From Kushneria indalinina DSM 14324 (GTDB taxonomy: Bacteria; Pseudomonadota; Gammaproteobacteria; Pseudomonadales; Halomonadaceae): a DNA stretch of 64,000 nt. Under the pieces are notes generated by a model. The model was not told the DNA's origin, did not search any database, and saw only the letters and a program-made list of their open reading frames with translations. Positions 1 through 8,425 of this stretch are shown here, in pieces. The stretch is from assembly GCF_003385845.1 (NCBI RefSeq), contig NZ_QRDJ01000007.1, forward strand, positions 771,380 through 835,379, given 5' to 3'. How positions within the stretch are numbered: position 1 is the first letter of the stretch; every line of letters starts with the position of its first letter. The position numbers and the translations under genes were made by a program.

Positions 1-1
1 T

Positions 2-2098
2 GTCACCACGGGCGCCTGTCTGGTCACACCCGTCATCGCCCAGGCCGATGACATCGATACCCTCACCGTCACGGCCACCAATCTTTACGACAACGTCGGC
101 TACACCCGACATGTGACCAGTGCCGGCACCCGCATGAACCTGGCGCCGAAGGAAATCCCGCAGACGGTCAGCATCATGACCGAACAGCGCATCAGGGATC
201 AGAATCTCGAGACGGTCGAAGACGCGCTCATGAACACCACGGGCGTCTCTGTTCGGCGTATCGACAGCGACCGGGTTCGGTTTTTTGCCCGCGGCTTTGA
301 TATCAACAGCTATCAGTACGATGGCATCCCCACGCTGAACACCGACAGCCGCTGGTATTTCGGCGAAGGAGCACAGAACACGGCGATCTACGATCGGATC
401 GAGGTGGTCCGCGGCGCCAACGGGCTGATGACCGGCGCCGGCAACCCGGGTGCCTCGGTCAACTTCGTGCGCAAGCACGCCGACAGCCGCGAACTGACAG
501 GTTCGGTGTCGGGCACGCTGGGCAGCTGGGACAAGCAGCGCGGCGTGGTGGATGTCACCACCCCGCTGACCGACTCCGGCGACGTTCGCGCGCGCTTTAT
601 CGGTGGCTATGAGGACAGCGACGGCTATCTGGATCGTTACGGCAGCCGCAAGAAGTTCGGCTACGGCATTATCGATGCCGATGTCACCGAGAACACCACT
701 GTCTCGGTGGGCTATGACTACCAGAATACCCATAACAGCTCGCCCACCTGGGGCGGCTTCCCGCTGTGGTACAGCGACGGCGGGCGCACCAACTATACTC
801 GCTCGTTCAGCGTGGCGCCGGACTGGTCCTACTACGACTTTGAGTCCGAAAAGGTCTTCGCCATGCTTGAACACCGCTTTGGCAATGACTGGCAGCTGCA
901 CGGCACCGCCACGCATGAGAAAACCGAGGCCGACAGCAAGCTGGCCGCACCCTATTACGAGCCCCTTTTCTCCTCACCCGATCGCGAGACCGGGCAGGGC
1001 AGCTTTTTCTATACCGGCTGGAACAAGGGCGAGCGCAAGGTTGATTCGGTCGATGTCTACGCCAACGGACCGTTTGAGCTGATGGGGCGCCAGCATGAGC
1101 TGGTCATTGGCGGCAGCTACGCAGACCAGAGCAACGACTACGACAACCGTTTCATCGATGGCTTTAACGTAGGGGATCTCGATAACTGGAATGGCTCGGC
1201 GCCCAACACGGGCTGGGGGGATTTCTCTCCGCTTGAGCGCGCCAGCACTCAGCAGAAATCCGTCTATACCGCGGCCAGACTGTCGCTGAGTGACCCGCTG
1301 ACGCTGATCGTCGGTGCGCGCTATACCGATTGGCGCGGCAGAACCTGGGCAAGTGGGCAGGGTAACGACTCGCAGAGCCAGAGCGATGTCACCCCCTACG
1401 GTGGCCTGATTTACGACATCAACGATGTCTGGTCGGTCTACGCCAGCTATACCGAAATCTTCCAGCCGCAGAGCTACCGTCTGGAAGGCGGCAACGGCTA
1501 TCTCGATCCCCTCACGGGCAAGAACTACGAAACCGGCGTCAAGGCCGCCTGGTTTGATGGGCTGGTCAATGCCTCCTTCTCGGTCTTCCGACTTGAGCAG
1601 GACAATGTGGCTGATATCGTCGGCATTCCCGGCTCCTTTATCACCACGGCTACGCCGGTCAGCGATGTGGTCAGTGAAGGGTTCGAGGCCGAAGTGACCG
1701 GTGCGGTGACGGACAACCTCGACATGACCGCCGGTTTTACCCACTACACCGCGACCTCGGCGCAGGGTGATTTCAACCCTGACCGGCCGCGCACCCAGGC
1801 GAATCTGTTCGCCAGCTACCGCGTCCCGCAGCTTGAGCCGCTGACCGTGGGCGGCGGATTCAACTGGCAAAGCCACATCTTCGAGCGTGATGTGCCGGGG
1901 CCGCAGGGTGAGGAGAAGGTCGAGCAGGGCAGCTACACGCTGGTCAACCTGTTCGGGCGCTACGCCTTCACGCCGGATCTCTCGCTACAGGTCAACGTGC
2001 GCAACCTCTTCGACAAGAAGTACTACAGCTACCTCGACGGTTACGGTGTCTACGGCGAGCCGATGAACATTACCTCTACCCTGACGTACTCGTTCTAG
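2..2098 (+). CDS. TonB-dependent siderophore receptor, 5' end outside window
   Basis: Outer-membrane gated barrel that takes up a ferric siderophore using TonB/ExbBD energy. The frame is already open at base 2, so the true start lies upstream of the window. The first residues look like the end of a signal peptide (hydrophobic, ending VIAQA before DDIDT), and DTLTVTA right after it resembles a TonB box. A plug domain follows (KEIPQTVSIMTEQRI, then VEDALMNTTGVSV), with the SDRVRFFARGFDINSYQYDG stretch typical of the FpvA/FhuE type. The rest is beta-barrel, ending NITSTLTYSF with the terminal Phe needed for barrel assembly. About 699 residues are visible. The ligand cannot be told from sequence; hydroxamate-type siderophores are common for this subgroup. 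No Fur box or sigma/anti-sigma gene is visible because the upstream region is missing. Confidence 0.93.
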   Translation, partial: VTTGACLVTPVIAQADDIDTLTVTATNLYDNVGYTRHVTSAGTRMNLAPKEIPQTVSIMTEQRIRDQNLETVEDALMNTTGVSVRRIDSDRVRFFARGFDINSYQYDGIPTLNTDSRWYFGEGAQNTAIYDRIEVVRGANGLMTGAGNPGASVNFVRKHADSRELTGSVSGTLGSWDKQRGVVDVTTPLTDSGDVRARFIGGYEDSDGYLDRYGSRKKFGYGIIDADVTENTTVSVGYDYQNTHNSSPTWGGFPLWYSDGGRTNYTRSFSVAPDWSYYDFESEKVFAMLEHRFGNDWQLHGTATHEKTEADSKLAAPYYEPLFSSPDRETGQGSFFYTGWNKGERKVDSVDVYANGPFELMGRQHELVIGGSYADQSNDYDNRFIDGFNVGDLDNWNGSAPNTGWGDFSPLERASTQQKSVYTAARLSLSDPLTLIVGARYTDWRGRTWASGQGNDSQSQSDVTPYGGLIYDINDVWSVYASYTEIFQPQSYRLEGGNGYLDPLTGKNYETGVKAAWFDGLVNASFSVFRLEQDNVADIVGIPGSFITTATPVSDVVSEGFEAEVTGAVTDNLDMTAGFTHYTATSAQGDFNPDRPRTQANLFASYRVPQLEPLTVGGGFNWQSHIFERDVPGPQGEEKVEQGSYTLVNLFGRYAFTPDLSLQVNVRNLFDKKYYSYLDGYGVYGEPMNITSTLTYSF

Positions 2099-2206
2099 GC
2101 TTTGAGAAGACAAGCGCGGCCGACAGCCCTGTCGGTCGCTCTATTCGAATCGATTCATATTACCGTGCGACACTCACAGCCACCGCCATACTCGTGGAGC
2201 TCTGTG

Positions 2207-2575
2207 ATGGCCACCGGTCCGCTTGTCACCCTCGTTCGCTTTACTTATCCCTTTGAGGCCCATTTGTTCAAGGGTCTGCTTGAATCGCGTGGTCTTGCAG
2301 CCTTCATTGCCGATGAGCACCTGATCACGATGCAGTGGATGTGGGAGATCGCGCTCGATGGGGTGAAGGTGCAGATCCACTCGCATGATCTTGAAGCGGC
2401 TCGTGAGGTGCTCACCGACTATCAGACGCACCGGCTGGCCGAATCCGCCACTCAAGCGGAGGGCCCGCCGCCGCGCAGCGCGGTGCGCTTTTACGGCTGG
2501 CGGGCGTTGGTGGCTGCCTGCTGGGCGGCAACTGGGGTGGTGTTTCCACTGCCGTCATCGAAGGGCAGAACATGA
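2207..2575 (+). CDS. DUF2007-type small protein
   Basis: 122-residue cytosolic protein. Residues about 7-65 (VRFTYPFEAHLFKGLLESRG, then FIADE) match the DUF2007 pattern, a ferredoxin-like fold annotated as a putative signal-transducing domain; its biochemical role is unknown. The family usually has this fold alone in 70-130 residues. I chose ATG 2207 over the longer frame from 2102 because GGAG at 2196-2199 sits 7 nt upstream and the domain begins just after it. The C-terminal third contains a hydrophobic stretch (LVAACWAATGVVFPL) that could be one membrane span. It lies about 110 nt after the TonB receptor and has no obvious functional link to it. Confidence 0.72.
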   Translation: MATGPLVTLVRFTYPFEAHLFKGLLESRGLAAFIADEHLITMQWMWEIALDGVKVQIHSHDLEAAREVLTDYQTHRLAESATQAEGPPPRSAVRFYGWRALVAACWAATGVVFPLPSSKGRT

Positions 2576-2656
2576 CGGCTCTCGCATCTCCTGTAGCGTG
2601 AAGCCGATAATTTATGGCTTATATATAGCGAAAATCGACGCGGCAGGTGATTGAAC

Positions 2657-3436
2657 ATGACAGGCGACACCCACGACATCACCATTGCCCTGGCGCAGCC
2701 ACCGGTCATCAGGGGCGCTGTGGCTGACAATCTGGCCACACACCTGACGTATATCGAGCAGGCCGCCCATTACGGCGCCGATGTGATCGTATTCCCCGAG
2801 CTCTCGCTCATTGGGTACGAGCCGGATCTGCTGGCGCCGCTTGCTATGTCCAGAAGTGCCGAGACCTTTGACACGCTATGCGCGGCCGCCACGACCCACA
2901 ACATGGTCGTGATCGCGGGCTGTCCGCTGCTCAACGAGGGCGGTAAGCCCAGCATTGGGGCGCTCATCTGCTTTCCCGACGGTCAGCACACGCTGTATGC
3001 CAAGCAGCATCTGCATGATGGGGAAGCCGCGTACTGCGCACCCGGGCATGCGGACTGTCTCTTCACCGTCAACGGCGTACGCCTCGCGTTGGCAATCTGC
3101 GCCGACTTTGCCCATCGCGCCCATGCCGAGGCCGCCGCCGCGCAACAGGCGGATGTGTACCTTGTCAGTGCGCTGATTTCAGAAGCAGGTTATGAGACAG
3201 ATGCGCAACTGCTCGCCGGAATTGCCCAGCGCCATCAGTTCCCGGTGCTGCTTTCCAATCATATTTCCAATACGGGCGGCTGGCAGACCTGCGGCAGAAG
3301 CGGCGCGTGGAATGCCCGTGGCGAGCGGGTCGTGGGTGCTGAAGGCAATGATGCTGCTCTGGTGCTCTGCACGATTAGCGGCGGGTCACTGGAGCATGCT
3401 TCGGGGAACGTTGTCTCGATGGAAGGCGCCTTTTGA
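2657..3436 (+). CDS. Carbon-nitrogen hydrolase (nitrilase superfamily)
   Basis: 259-residue cytosolic amidase/nitrilase-fold enzyme that would cleave a non-peptide C-N bond. The Glu-Lys-Cys triad is visible: E48 in VFPELSLIGYEP, K116 in LYAKQHLHDGE and C148 in LAICADFAH. Length matches single-domain members. ATG 2657 is preferred to the upstream TTG at 2651 because AGGTGA at 2645-2650 is spaced 6 nt from it. The residues around the Cys (CADFAHRAHA) differ from the CYDLRFPE of omega-amidases and the CVD/CED of glutamine-amidase domains, so the substrate is not predictable. It is monocistronic and ends in a strong terminator. Confidence 0.88.
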   Translation: MTGDTHDITIALAQPPVIRGAVADNLATHLTYIEQAAHYGADVIVFPELSLIGYEPDLLAPLAMSRSAETFDTLCAAATTHNMVVIAGCPLLNEGGKPSIGALICFPDGQHTLYAKQHLHDGEAAYCAPGHADCLFTVNGVRLALAICADFAHRAHAEAAAAQQADVYLVSALISEAGYETDAQLLAGIAQRHQFPVLLSNHISNTGGWQTCGRSGAWNARGERVVGAEGNDAALVLCTISGGSLEHASGNVVSMEGAF

Positions 3437-3460
3437 GAGGTATCCTATCAGTCGCATAAG

Positions 3461-3484
3461 AAGCCCACCAAACGGTGGGCTTTT
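3461..3484 (+). terminator. Intrinsic terminator, GCCCACC stem copy 1
   Basis: Nine-base-pair perfect stem AAGCCCACC / GGTGGGCTT around an AAAC loop, followed by TTTTAT, 25 nt after the carbon-nitrogen hydrolase stop. The same stem recurs at 3769 and 5848. Confidence 0.88.
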
Positions 3485-3595
3485 ATATGTGCATCTAACA
3501 GAGCTAACGTCTTTTTTATAGATTATTGAGCGAAAGTCTCATTGTTATTTTATGTAATAATTTTAATGTATTTTTTTCTAATTAAAGGAGGCCTT

Positions 3596-3745
3596 ATGGC
3601 TGTCAAGCACATACCTACTGGTGTCGTTCACAGCGGTAATAAAGGCGGGAAAACCGGCTGTGGCTTTGATACAAAAGATCATTCAGATCATTGGGTATCT
3701 TCAGGAAGCAGAATTACCTGTGACAAGAATGGCTGTAAGAATTGA
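3596..3745 (+). CDS. Small cysteine-containing protein, 49 residues, unknown function
   Basis: A 49-residue basic, soluble peptide beginning MAVKHIPTGVVHSG. ATG 3596 has one of the strongest ribosome sites in the window (AAAGGAGG, 4-5 nt upstream), so the upstream in-frame ATG at 3542 is unlikely to be used. It holds three Cys (TGCGFD, RITCDK, NGCKN) and several His, which could form a small metal site or disulphide, but no complete zinc-ribbon pattern is present. Upstream DNA (3510-3595) is markedly AT-rich, unlike the neighbours. It has its own terminator at 3769, so it is an independent transcription unit. I do not recognise a named family; the Gly/Lys-rich segment followed by a DKNGC-like C-terminus is what I would use to search. 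Confidence 0.72.
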   Translation: MAVKHIPTGVVHSGNKGGKTGCGFDTKDHSDHWVSSGSRITCDKNGCKN

Positions 3746-3768
3746 CGTATCCACTTATTTTCACTCCG

Positions 3769-3792
3769 AAGCCCACCGCATGGTGGGCTTTT
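3769..3792 (+). terminator. Intrinsic terminator, GCCCACC stem copy 2
   Basis: AAGCCCACC / GGTGGGCTT stem with GCAT loop and TTTTAT tail, 23 nt after the small-protein stop. The stem is identical to copies 1 and 3; only the loop differs. Confidence 0.88.
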
Positions 3793-3857
3793 ATGTAACC
3801 ACAGCTAGGGTGTTTCTGAGCCACTGCCCGCCAAAAATTGGATGTTTGGCCGACCGG

Positions 3858-4053
3858 CTACCTGTTCGGGCTTGAGGCCTCTTTCAGCTGCCAGTCCATA
3901 AAATGGGCACGGCCGTTAGCGGGTGTCAGCGGGTCGTAGGTCATAGAGGATGCGAGAACATGCCGCTCTATAACGATTATCAGCGGGGCACTGGATGGTG
4001 TGTCAGGACGAGCTTTGCCTGATGAGCAGCGACAGTGCTCGAGTGATGCGTGA
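3858..4053 (-). pseudogene. Possible 3' remnant of an unidentified gene
   Basis: This 260-bp gap between the terminator at 3792 and the LysR gene has no plausible complete gene. On the minus strand one frame stays open from inside the LysR 3' end to a TAG at 3858-3860 and reads protein-like in its last 45 residues (PLIIVIERHV, then ASSMTYDPLTPANGRAHFMD, then WQLKEA), but it has no start codon with a ribosome site. This could be the leftover C-terminus of a lost gene. I do not recognise the family, and the frame could be open by chance. Confidence 0.25.
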
Positions 4054-4959
4054 TCAACCTGAATACTCCGATAATTTTCCGGGCACTGCCATCACCCAGT
4101 CCCGAATGGCCAGAATCGTCGGGTCATTGCGGCGGCTCTCCGGGTAAACCAGAAAGAAGGCGCGGTCTTCCAGCTCGGGGCCAAAGGGTTGCACCAGCCG
4201 CCCTTCCGCCAGCTCGTCTTCAATCAGCTGCCGGCTCATCAGCATGACGCCCTGACCACCCACCGCCGCCGAGATAGCGTGGTTTTCATCAGAGAACGCC
4301 AGACCGGCGTCGATATTTAACTCGGCTAGTCCGGCGAATTTTTGATATCCCGGCCAGTCCATGGGCGAGATAAATATGCCCTGAGGTCGAAAGTGAATCA
4401 GCGGATACCTTGAGACATCTTCCCCCGCTTGTTGAGCAAGCCCCGGGCTGCAGGCAGGCATCAAGGTGGTATTAAACAGCTTTTCGGCAACCATCCCGGG
4501 CCAGCGTCCATCGCCATGGCGAATGGCAAGGTCAGCGGTGACCCCGTCCAGCGCTACGGGCTCGTGGGAGGCATGAAGTCTCAGATCAATGTCGGGGTGG
4601 GATTCGCGCAGTCGATACACCCAGGGGAGCAGCCAGCGTACGGCCACGACGGGTGTCGTTGACAGGGTAATGCTCCGCCGCGCCGGCAGAGCGCTCAGCC
4701 GTTCGATGGTCTGGCTGATGTTATCGAACGAGGATTCCAGCACCTTTTGCAGCTCTCGACCCTGTGGTGTCAGTTCAAGTTGCCTGGGCCTGCGGATAAA
4801 CAGGGCAATGCCCAGCGCCTCTTCAAGCCCACGAACCTGATGACTGATGGCCGTGGCCGTAACCGACAGCTCCAGGGCTGCCTGCTTGGCACTTTCATGG
4901 CGAGCTGCCGCTTCAAAGGCTCGAAGGGCAGACAGCGAGGGCAATCGTCGCGCGCTCAT
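4054..4959 (-). CDS. LysR-family transcriptional regulator (GcvA-like)
   Basis: 301-residue DNA-binding regulator. An N-terminal winged helix-turn-helix (residues about 8-65: SLSALRAFEAAARHESAKQA, AISHQVRGLEEALG) is followed by a periplasmic-binding-protein-like effector domain (about 90-290). The opening PSLSALRAFEAAARH and later RWLLPW / FRPQG features are of the GcvA-like subgroup. It is divergent from the azoreductase gene at 5078, with 118 bp between the starts, the classic arrangement for a LysR protein controlling its neighbour; the inducer is unknown. No clear ribosome site precedes ATG 4959, so initiation may be weak. Confidence 0.93.
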   Translation of the reverse strand: MSARRLPSLSALRAFEAAARHESAKQAALELSVTATAISHQVRGLEEALGIALFIRRPRQLELTPQGRELQKVLESSFDNISQTIERLSALPARRSITLSTTPVVAVRWLLPWVYRLRESHPDIDLRLHASHEPVALDGVTADLAIRHGDGRWPGMVAEKLFNTTLMPACSPGLAQQAGEDVSRYPLIHFRPQGIFISPMDWPGYQKFAGLAELNIDAGLAFSDENHAISAAVGGQGVMLMSRQLIEDELAEGRLVQPFGPELEDRAFFLVYPESRRNDPTILAIRDWVMAVPGKLSEYSG

Positions 4960-5077
4960 GGATGAGTTCTATTCATTTATAGCGGCAAGAAATGGTCGTT
5001 TGTTGCGGTGTATAGCGCCCGCATAAGCTGCATCTGTTGCTCAGCATAGATGAGTTCAGCTTAAAGGGAGACTACCC

Positions 5078-5779
5078 ATGCCGCATATTCTGCATATGGA
5101 CGCCAGCGCTCGCCCCGGTATCGCCGGAACCGATCATCATGGCTCTCATAGCCGCCAGCTGTCCCACCATTTTGTCAGCCAATGGCAGTCACGCCGCGCC
5201 TGCGACACGGTCACCTATCGAGATATAGGCCAGCATCCGCCTTCCTTTATCAGCCACGACTGGATCGCATCGGCGTTCACCCCCGAAGCGCAGCGAAAGC
5301 CCTGGATGAAAGAGGCGCTGAAAGAAAGCGATCAGCTGGTCGATGAGCTGATCGCATCAGACATTCTGGTGATTGGCACGCCGCTCTATAACTTCGGCAT
5401 GCCTGCCGCCCTCAAGGCATGGGTCGATCAGATCATCAGAGCCGAGCGCACGGTGGGCATAGACAGAAACAACCCGCTCGACCCCTATATTCCGGGGCTT
5501 ACGGATCGAGAGCGTCACGCGGTCATCCTTACGGCCAGAGGCGGTGTGAACATGGCGCCGGGCCAGGCGATGGCCCACATGAATCACCTGGAGCCCAATC
5601 TGGTGTCAGCGCTTGGGTTCATCGGCATTACCCGTATTCACACCATCGCCATTGAGGGGCAGGAAATCGGTGGCGACGTGCTGGCGCAATCGATTGCCCA
5701 GGCGCGGCAGAATGTTGAACGGCTCGTGAGAGAACTGCAGGCAGCGATGCAGGACATGCCAACCCCTGAGCCGGTTTGA
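5078..5779 (+). CDS. azoR: FMN-dependent NADH-azoreductase/quinone reductase (AzoR-like)
   Basis: 233-residue flavodoxin-fold oxidoreductase that reduces quinones (and azo dyes in vitro) by two-electron transfer from NAD(P)H. Evidence is the N-terminal nucleotide strand HILHMDASARPG and the family motif IGTPLYNFGMPAALKAWVDQ (about residues 98-117), followed by LTARGG, the FMN-site loop. It is longer than E. coli AzoR (about 200 residues) through an extended N-terminal insertion (GTDHHGSHSRQL) and C-terminal tail. Start ATG 5078 has GGGAG upstream. It is divergent from the LysR gene and ends at a terminator shared with the convergent aldehyde dehydrogenase operon. Confidence 0.86.
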   Translation: MPHILHMDASARPGIAGTDHHGSHSRQLSHHFVSQWQSRRACDTVTYRDIGQHPPSFISHDWIASAFTPEAQRKPWMKEALKESDQLVDELIASDILVIGTPLYNFGMPAALKAWVDQIIRAERTVGIDRNNPLDPYIPGLTDRERHAVILTARGGVNMAPGQAMAHMNHLEPNLVSALGFIGITRIHTIAIEGQEIGGDVLAQSIAQARQNVERLVRELQAAMQDMPTPEPV

Positions 5780-5847
5780 AAACAGGATACAGTGCTCTGC
5801 CACCGTGGGGCGTGACGCCCGCGATGGATCATTCTGTTCGCAGTACA

Positions 5848-5873
5848 AAAAGCCCACCGAACGGTGGGCTTTT
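5848..5873. terminator. Bidirectional intrinsic terminator, GCCCACC stem copy 3
   Basis: AAAAGCCCACC / GGTGGGCTTTT stem with GAAC loop between the convergent azoR-like gene (+) and the aldehyde dehydrogenase gene (-). A tracts and T tracts on both sides allow it to work in both directions. Confidence 0.88.
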
Positions 5874-5901
5874 GCGTCATGCAGTACCTGGAGGGCCTTG
5901 C

Positions 5902-7464
5902 TCACCCAACCCCGTTGCCATACCCCATCGCCACGCTTGCCTGCTCGCCGGTTTCCACCCAGACGCTCTGTGGGATGGTGTATTCCTTTAGCCCCTCCAG
6001 CCCGCTGGAGCGGCCAAAGCCGCTGTCGCCGAAGCCGCCAAACGGCGACATCACGTTGATCGCCTTGTAGCTGTTGATCCAGACCGTGCCGGCGCGCAGT
6101 TTGCCGGCCACCCGGTGAGCGCGCGCAACATCCTGCGTCCACACCGCGCCGGCCAGGCCGAAGCGGGTAGCGTTGGCAAGCCTTACTGCGTCGGCTTCAT
6201 CATCAAAGGGCATGGCAACCACCACCGGGCCGAAGACCTCTTCGCAGGCGATGGCCATGTCGGGGGTCACATCGGCGAGCACGATGGGGGCGAGAAAGTA
6301 GCCGCTGGCGCCTTCGGGCAGGCCGTGCGGGCGATGGCCGCCGGTCACCAGCCGCGCACCGGCCTTGATGGCCGTATCGACCATGGCCGTGACGCGCTCG
6401 AACTGCTGCGCGTTTTGCAGGGGGCCCATGCGGGTGGCGTCCTCCTCCGGCAGGCCGACCGGAATCTGTGCGGCGGCGCGTCCCAGTCGCTCAACGACTT
6501 CGTCGAAACTGTCGCGCTGGATCAAAAGCCGTGACCCCGCCACGCAGCTCTGCCCGGCGGCGGCGAAGATGGCGGCCTGCGCACCGGCCACGGCATCATC
6601 CAGCCGGGCATCGTTGAAGATGATATTGGCGGACTTGCCGCCGAGCTCCAGCACACTCGGCACCAGCCGCCGGGCGCCCGCCTGGGCGATCAGGCGCCCG
6701 CTGTCCGGCGAGCCGACAAAGACCAGCTTCGAAATGCCCTCATGATCGGTCAGGGCCGCGCCCGTGGTGAGTCCTGCCCCGTTGACGATATTGATCAGCC
6801 CCTTTGGCAGGCCACCGACTTCCAGCAGTTTTGCGATCACAACCGACGTGAAGGGCGTCAGCTCCGAGGGCTTGAGCACCGCCGCGTTGCCGGCGGCGAT
6901 GGCGGGCGCCAGTTGCCAGGCGCAGGTGAACATCGGCGCGTTCCACGGCGTAATCTGACCCACCACGCCATAGGGCACGTGGCGCACGTAGTTAAGATGC
7001 GAGGTCGGCACCGGAATCACCTCACCGTGCTGCTTGTCACACCAGCCGGCGTAGTACTCGAACATCTCGCGCACCTTGCCGACCTCGCCGCGGCAGTCGC
7101 TGATCGGCTTGCCGGCCACCACGCTTTCAAGACGGGCCAGCTGTTCTTCTTCTCCCTCGAGCGCCCGCACGGCGGCGTTCATGTGCCGGCCGCGGGCGCT
7201 GGCAGTCAGGGCCATCCATTCCACCTGAGCCCGGGTGCCGGCGCTGACGGCGCGCGACACCAGTGCCTGGCCGGCATCGGGATAGCTCACCAGCACGTTA
7301 CCGGTGACCGGGTTGCGCAGCGTGACCGGCTCGCCCTGGCCGGTGACGGCTTCGCCATCGATCCAGTTGCTCGCCGGGGCGGCGTTGCGGCTCAGCCCGA
7401 AGTGGTCAAGCAGGGTCTCAAGGTGGGCCCGGGCGCGTTCATCCAGTGCTGAAGGGGTCGACAT
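5902..7464 (-). CDS. NAD(P)-dependent aldehyde dehydrogenase
   Basis: 520-residue ALDH-superfamily enzyme oxidising an aldehyde to an acid. Visible motifs: the N-terminal cofactor segment VGQITPWNAPMFTCAWQLAP, catalytic Glu in LELGGKSANIIF, catalytic Cys in AGQSCVAGS and the C-terminal EEVFGPV and PFGGFGDSGFGR motifs. Start at 7464 (MSTPSALDERA) is set by AGGAG 8 nt upstream; the longer frame overlaps the preceding gene without reason. Last gene of a three-gene minus-strand operon: 13 nt separate it from the HIBADH-like gene. The dehydrogenase-reductase pairing suggests successive oxidation of a hydroxy acid/semialdehyde, but the substrate is unknown. Confidence 0.93.
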   Translation of the reverse strand: MSTPSALDERARAHLETLLDHFGLSRNAAPASNWIDGEAVTGQGEPVTLRNPVTGNVLVSYPDAGQALVSRAVSAGTRAQVEWMALTASARGRHMNAAVRALEGEEEQLARLESVVAGKPISDCRGEVGKVREMFEYYAGWCDKQHGEVIPVPTSHLNYVRHVPYGVVGQITPWNAPMFTCAWQLAPAIAAGNAAVLKPSELTPFTSVVIAKLLEVGGLPKGLINIVNGAGLTTGAALTDHEGISKLVFVGSPDSGRLIAQAGARRLVPSVLELGGKSANIIFNDARLDDAVAGAQAAIFAAAGQSCVAGSRLLIQRDSFDEVVERLGRAAAQIPVGLPEEDATRMGPLQNAQQFERVTAMVDTAIKAGARLVTGGHRPHGLPEGASGYFLAPIVLADVTPDMAIACEEVFGPVVVAMPFDDEADAVRLANATRFGLAGAVWTQDVARAHRVAGKLRAGTVWINSYKAINVMSPFGGFGDSGFGRSSGLEGLKEYTIPQSVWVETGEQASVAMGYGNGVG

Positions 7465-7477
7465 GACAGGGCTCCTG

Positions 7478-8350
7478 TTACTTGCGGGCGGTGGCGAGAA
7501 GGGCATCGGCGATACGGTTGAAGTCGTCCTGATCCTCGATGTCGTGCGCCGCATGCCAGCGCTCGACCACGTGATTCAGCAGGGCCATCGGGGTGTCCAG
7601 CTGCTCGGCGGCGTCCCGGGCCAGACGCAGATCCTTGCGCATCAGTCCGGTGGTAAAGCCCGAGTCGAAGCGCTCGGAGAGAATCCACTCGGGGAAGTTG
7701 ACCTCGCTGACCGCGCTGCGCCCCGAGCCGCTGTTGAGCCCGGCCAGGCAGGCGGCTGGATCGACGCCGGCCCTGGCCGCCATGGCGACGGCCTCGCCGG
7801 TGGCGATCAGGTTGGTCGCGCACAGATAGTTGTTGGCCAGTTTCACCACATGACCGCTGCCGGCCGGGCCGACATGGGTGTAGCGCGCCGACAGCGCCTC
7901 GAGCACAGGGGCCACGCGCTCGATGGTGGCGGCCTCGCCGCCCAATAGCATCCCCATCCGGCCCTCGGCAGCACCCTTCGGGCCACCGCTGACCGGGGCA
8001 TCCAGCCATTCAAGGCCGGCCGCCACGACTTTCTGCGCCAGTTCGCGGCTGACGACCGGATCACTGGTCGAGGTGTCCATCACCACACTGCCTTTAGCGG
8101 CGTGTTCGACAAGCCCAGGACTTGACTCGATCACCGTGCGCACATGGACCGCGGTGGGCAGTGACAGCAGATAGACCTCGGCGGAGGGCAGCGCAGCGTC
8201 ACTGGCAACGGTCAGCCCCTGATCACTCAGGCGCTGGCGAGTCTGCTCATCGGGGTCGATACCGGTGACATAAAAGCCGGCACGTTTGAGCGTGAGCGCC
8301 ATGTTGCCTCCCATCTGCCCCAGGCCAATGACGACGATCTTCATGGACAT
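7478..8350 (-). CDS. HIBADH-family NAD(P)-dependent beta-hydroxyacid dehydrogenase
   Basis: 290-residue enzyme of the 3-hydroxyisobutyrate/tartronate-semialdehyde/6-phosphogluconate dehydrogenase family. Motifs: Rossmann GLGQMGGNMA at the N-terminus, substrate-loop DAPVSGGPKGAAEG (about residues 118-131) and catalytic-Lys helix KLANNYLCATNL (Lys near 170). Start 8350 is chosen over the upstream in-frame ATG because GGAGAAACGC precedes it. Middle gene of the operon DUF3100 membrane protein - this gene - aldehyde dehydrogenase. The true substrate (hydroxyisobutyrate, glycerate-type or other) cannot be assigned from motifs. Confidence 0.92.
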   Translation of the reverse strand: MSMKIVVIGLGQMGGNMALTLKRAGFYVTGIDPDEQTRQRLSDQGLTVASDAALPSAEVYLLSLPTAVHVRTVIESSPGLVEHAAKGSVVMDTSTSDPVVSRELAQKVVAAGLEWLDAPVSGGPKGAAEGRMGMLLGGEAATIERVAPVLEALSARYTHVGPAGSGHVVKLANNYLCATNLIATGEAVAMAARAGVDPAACLAGLNSGSGRSAVSEVNFPEWILSERFDSGFTTGLMRKDLRLARDAAEQLDTPMALLNHVVERWHAAHDIEDQDDFNRIADALLATARK

Positions 8351-8425
8351 GCGTTTCTCCGTGATGCGACAGGTGTAAACGTCGGTGTGGCGCTCCGAGT
8401 CAGGAGGGGGCCACACCGTCGCGGA

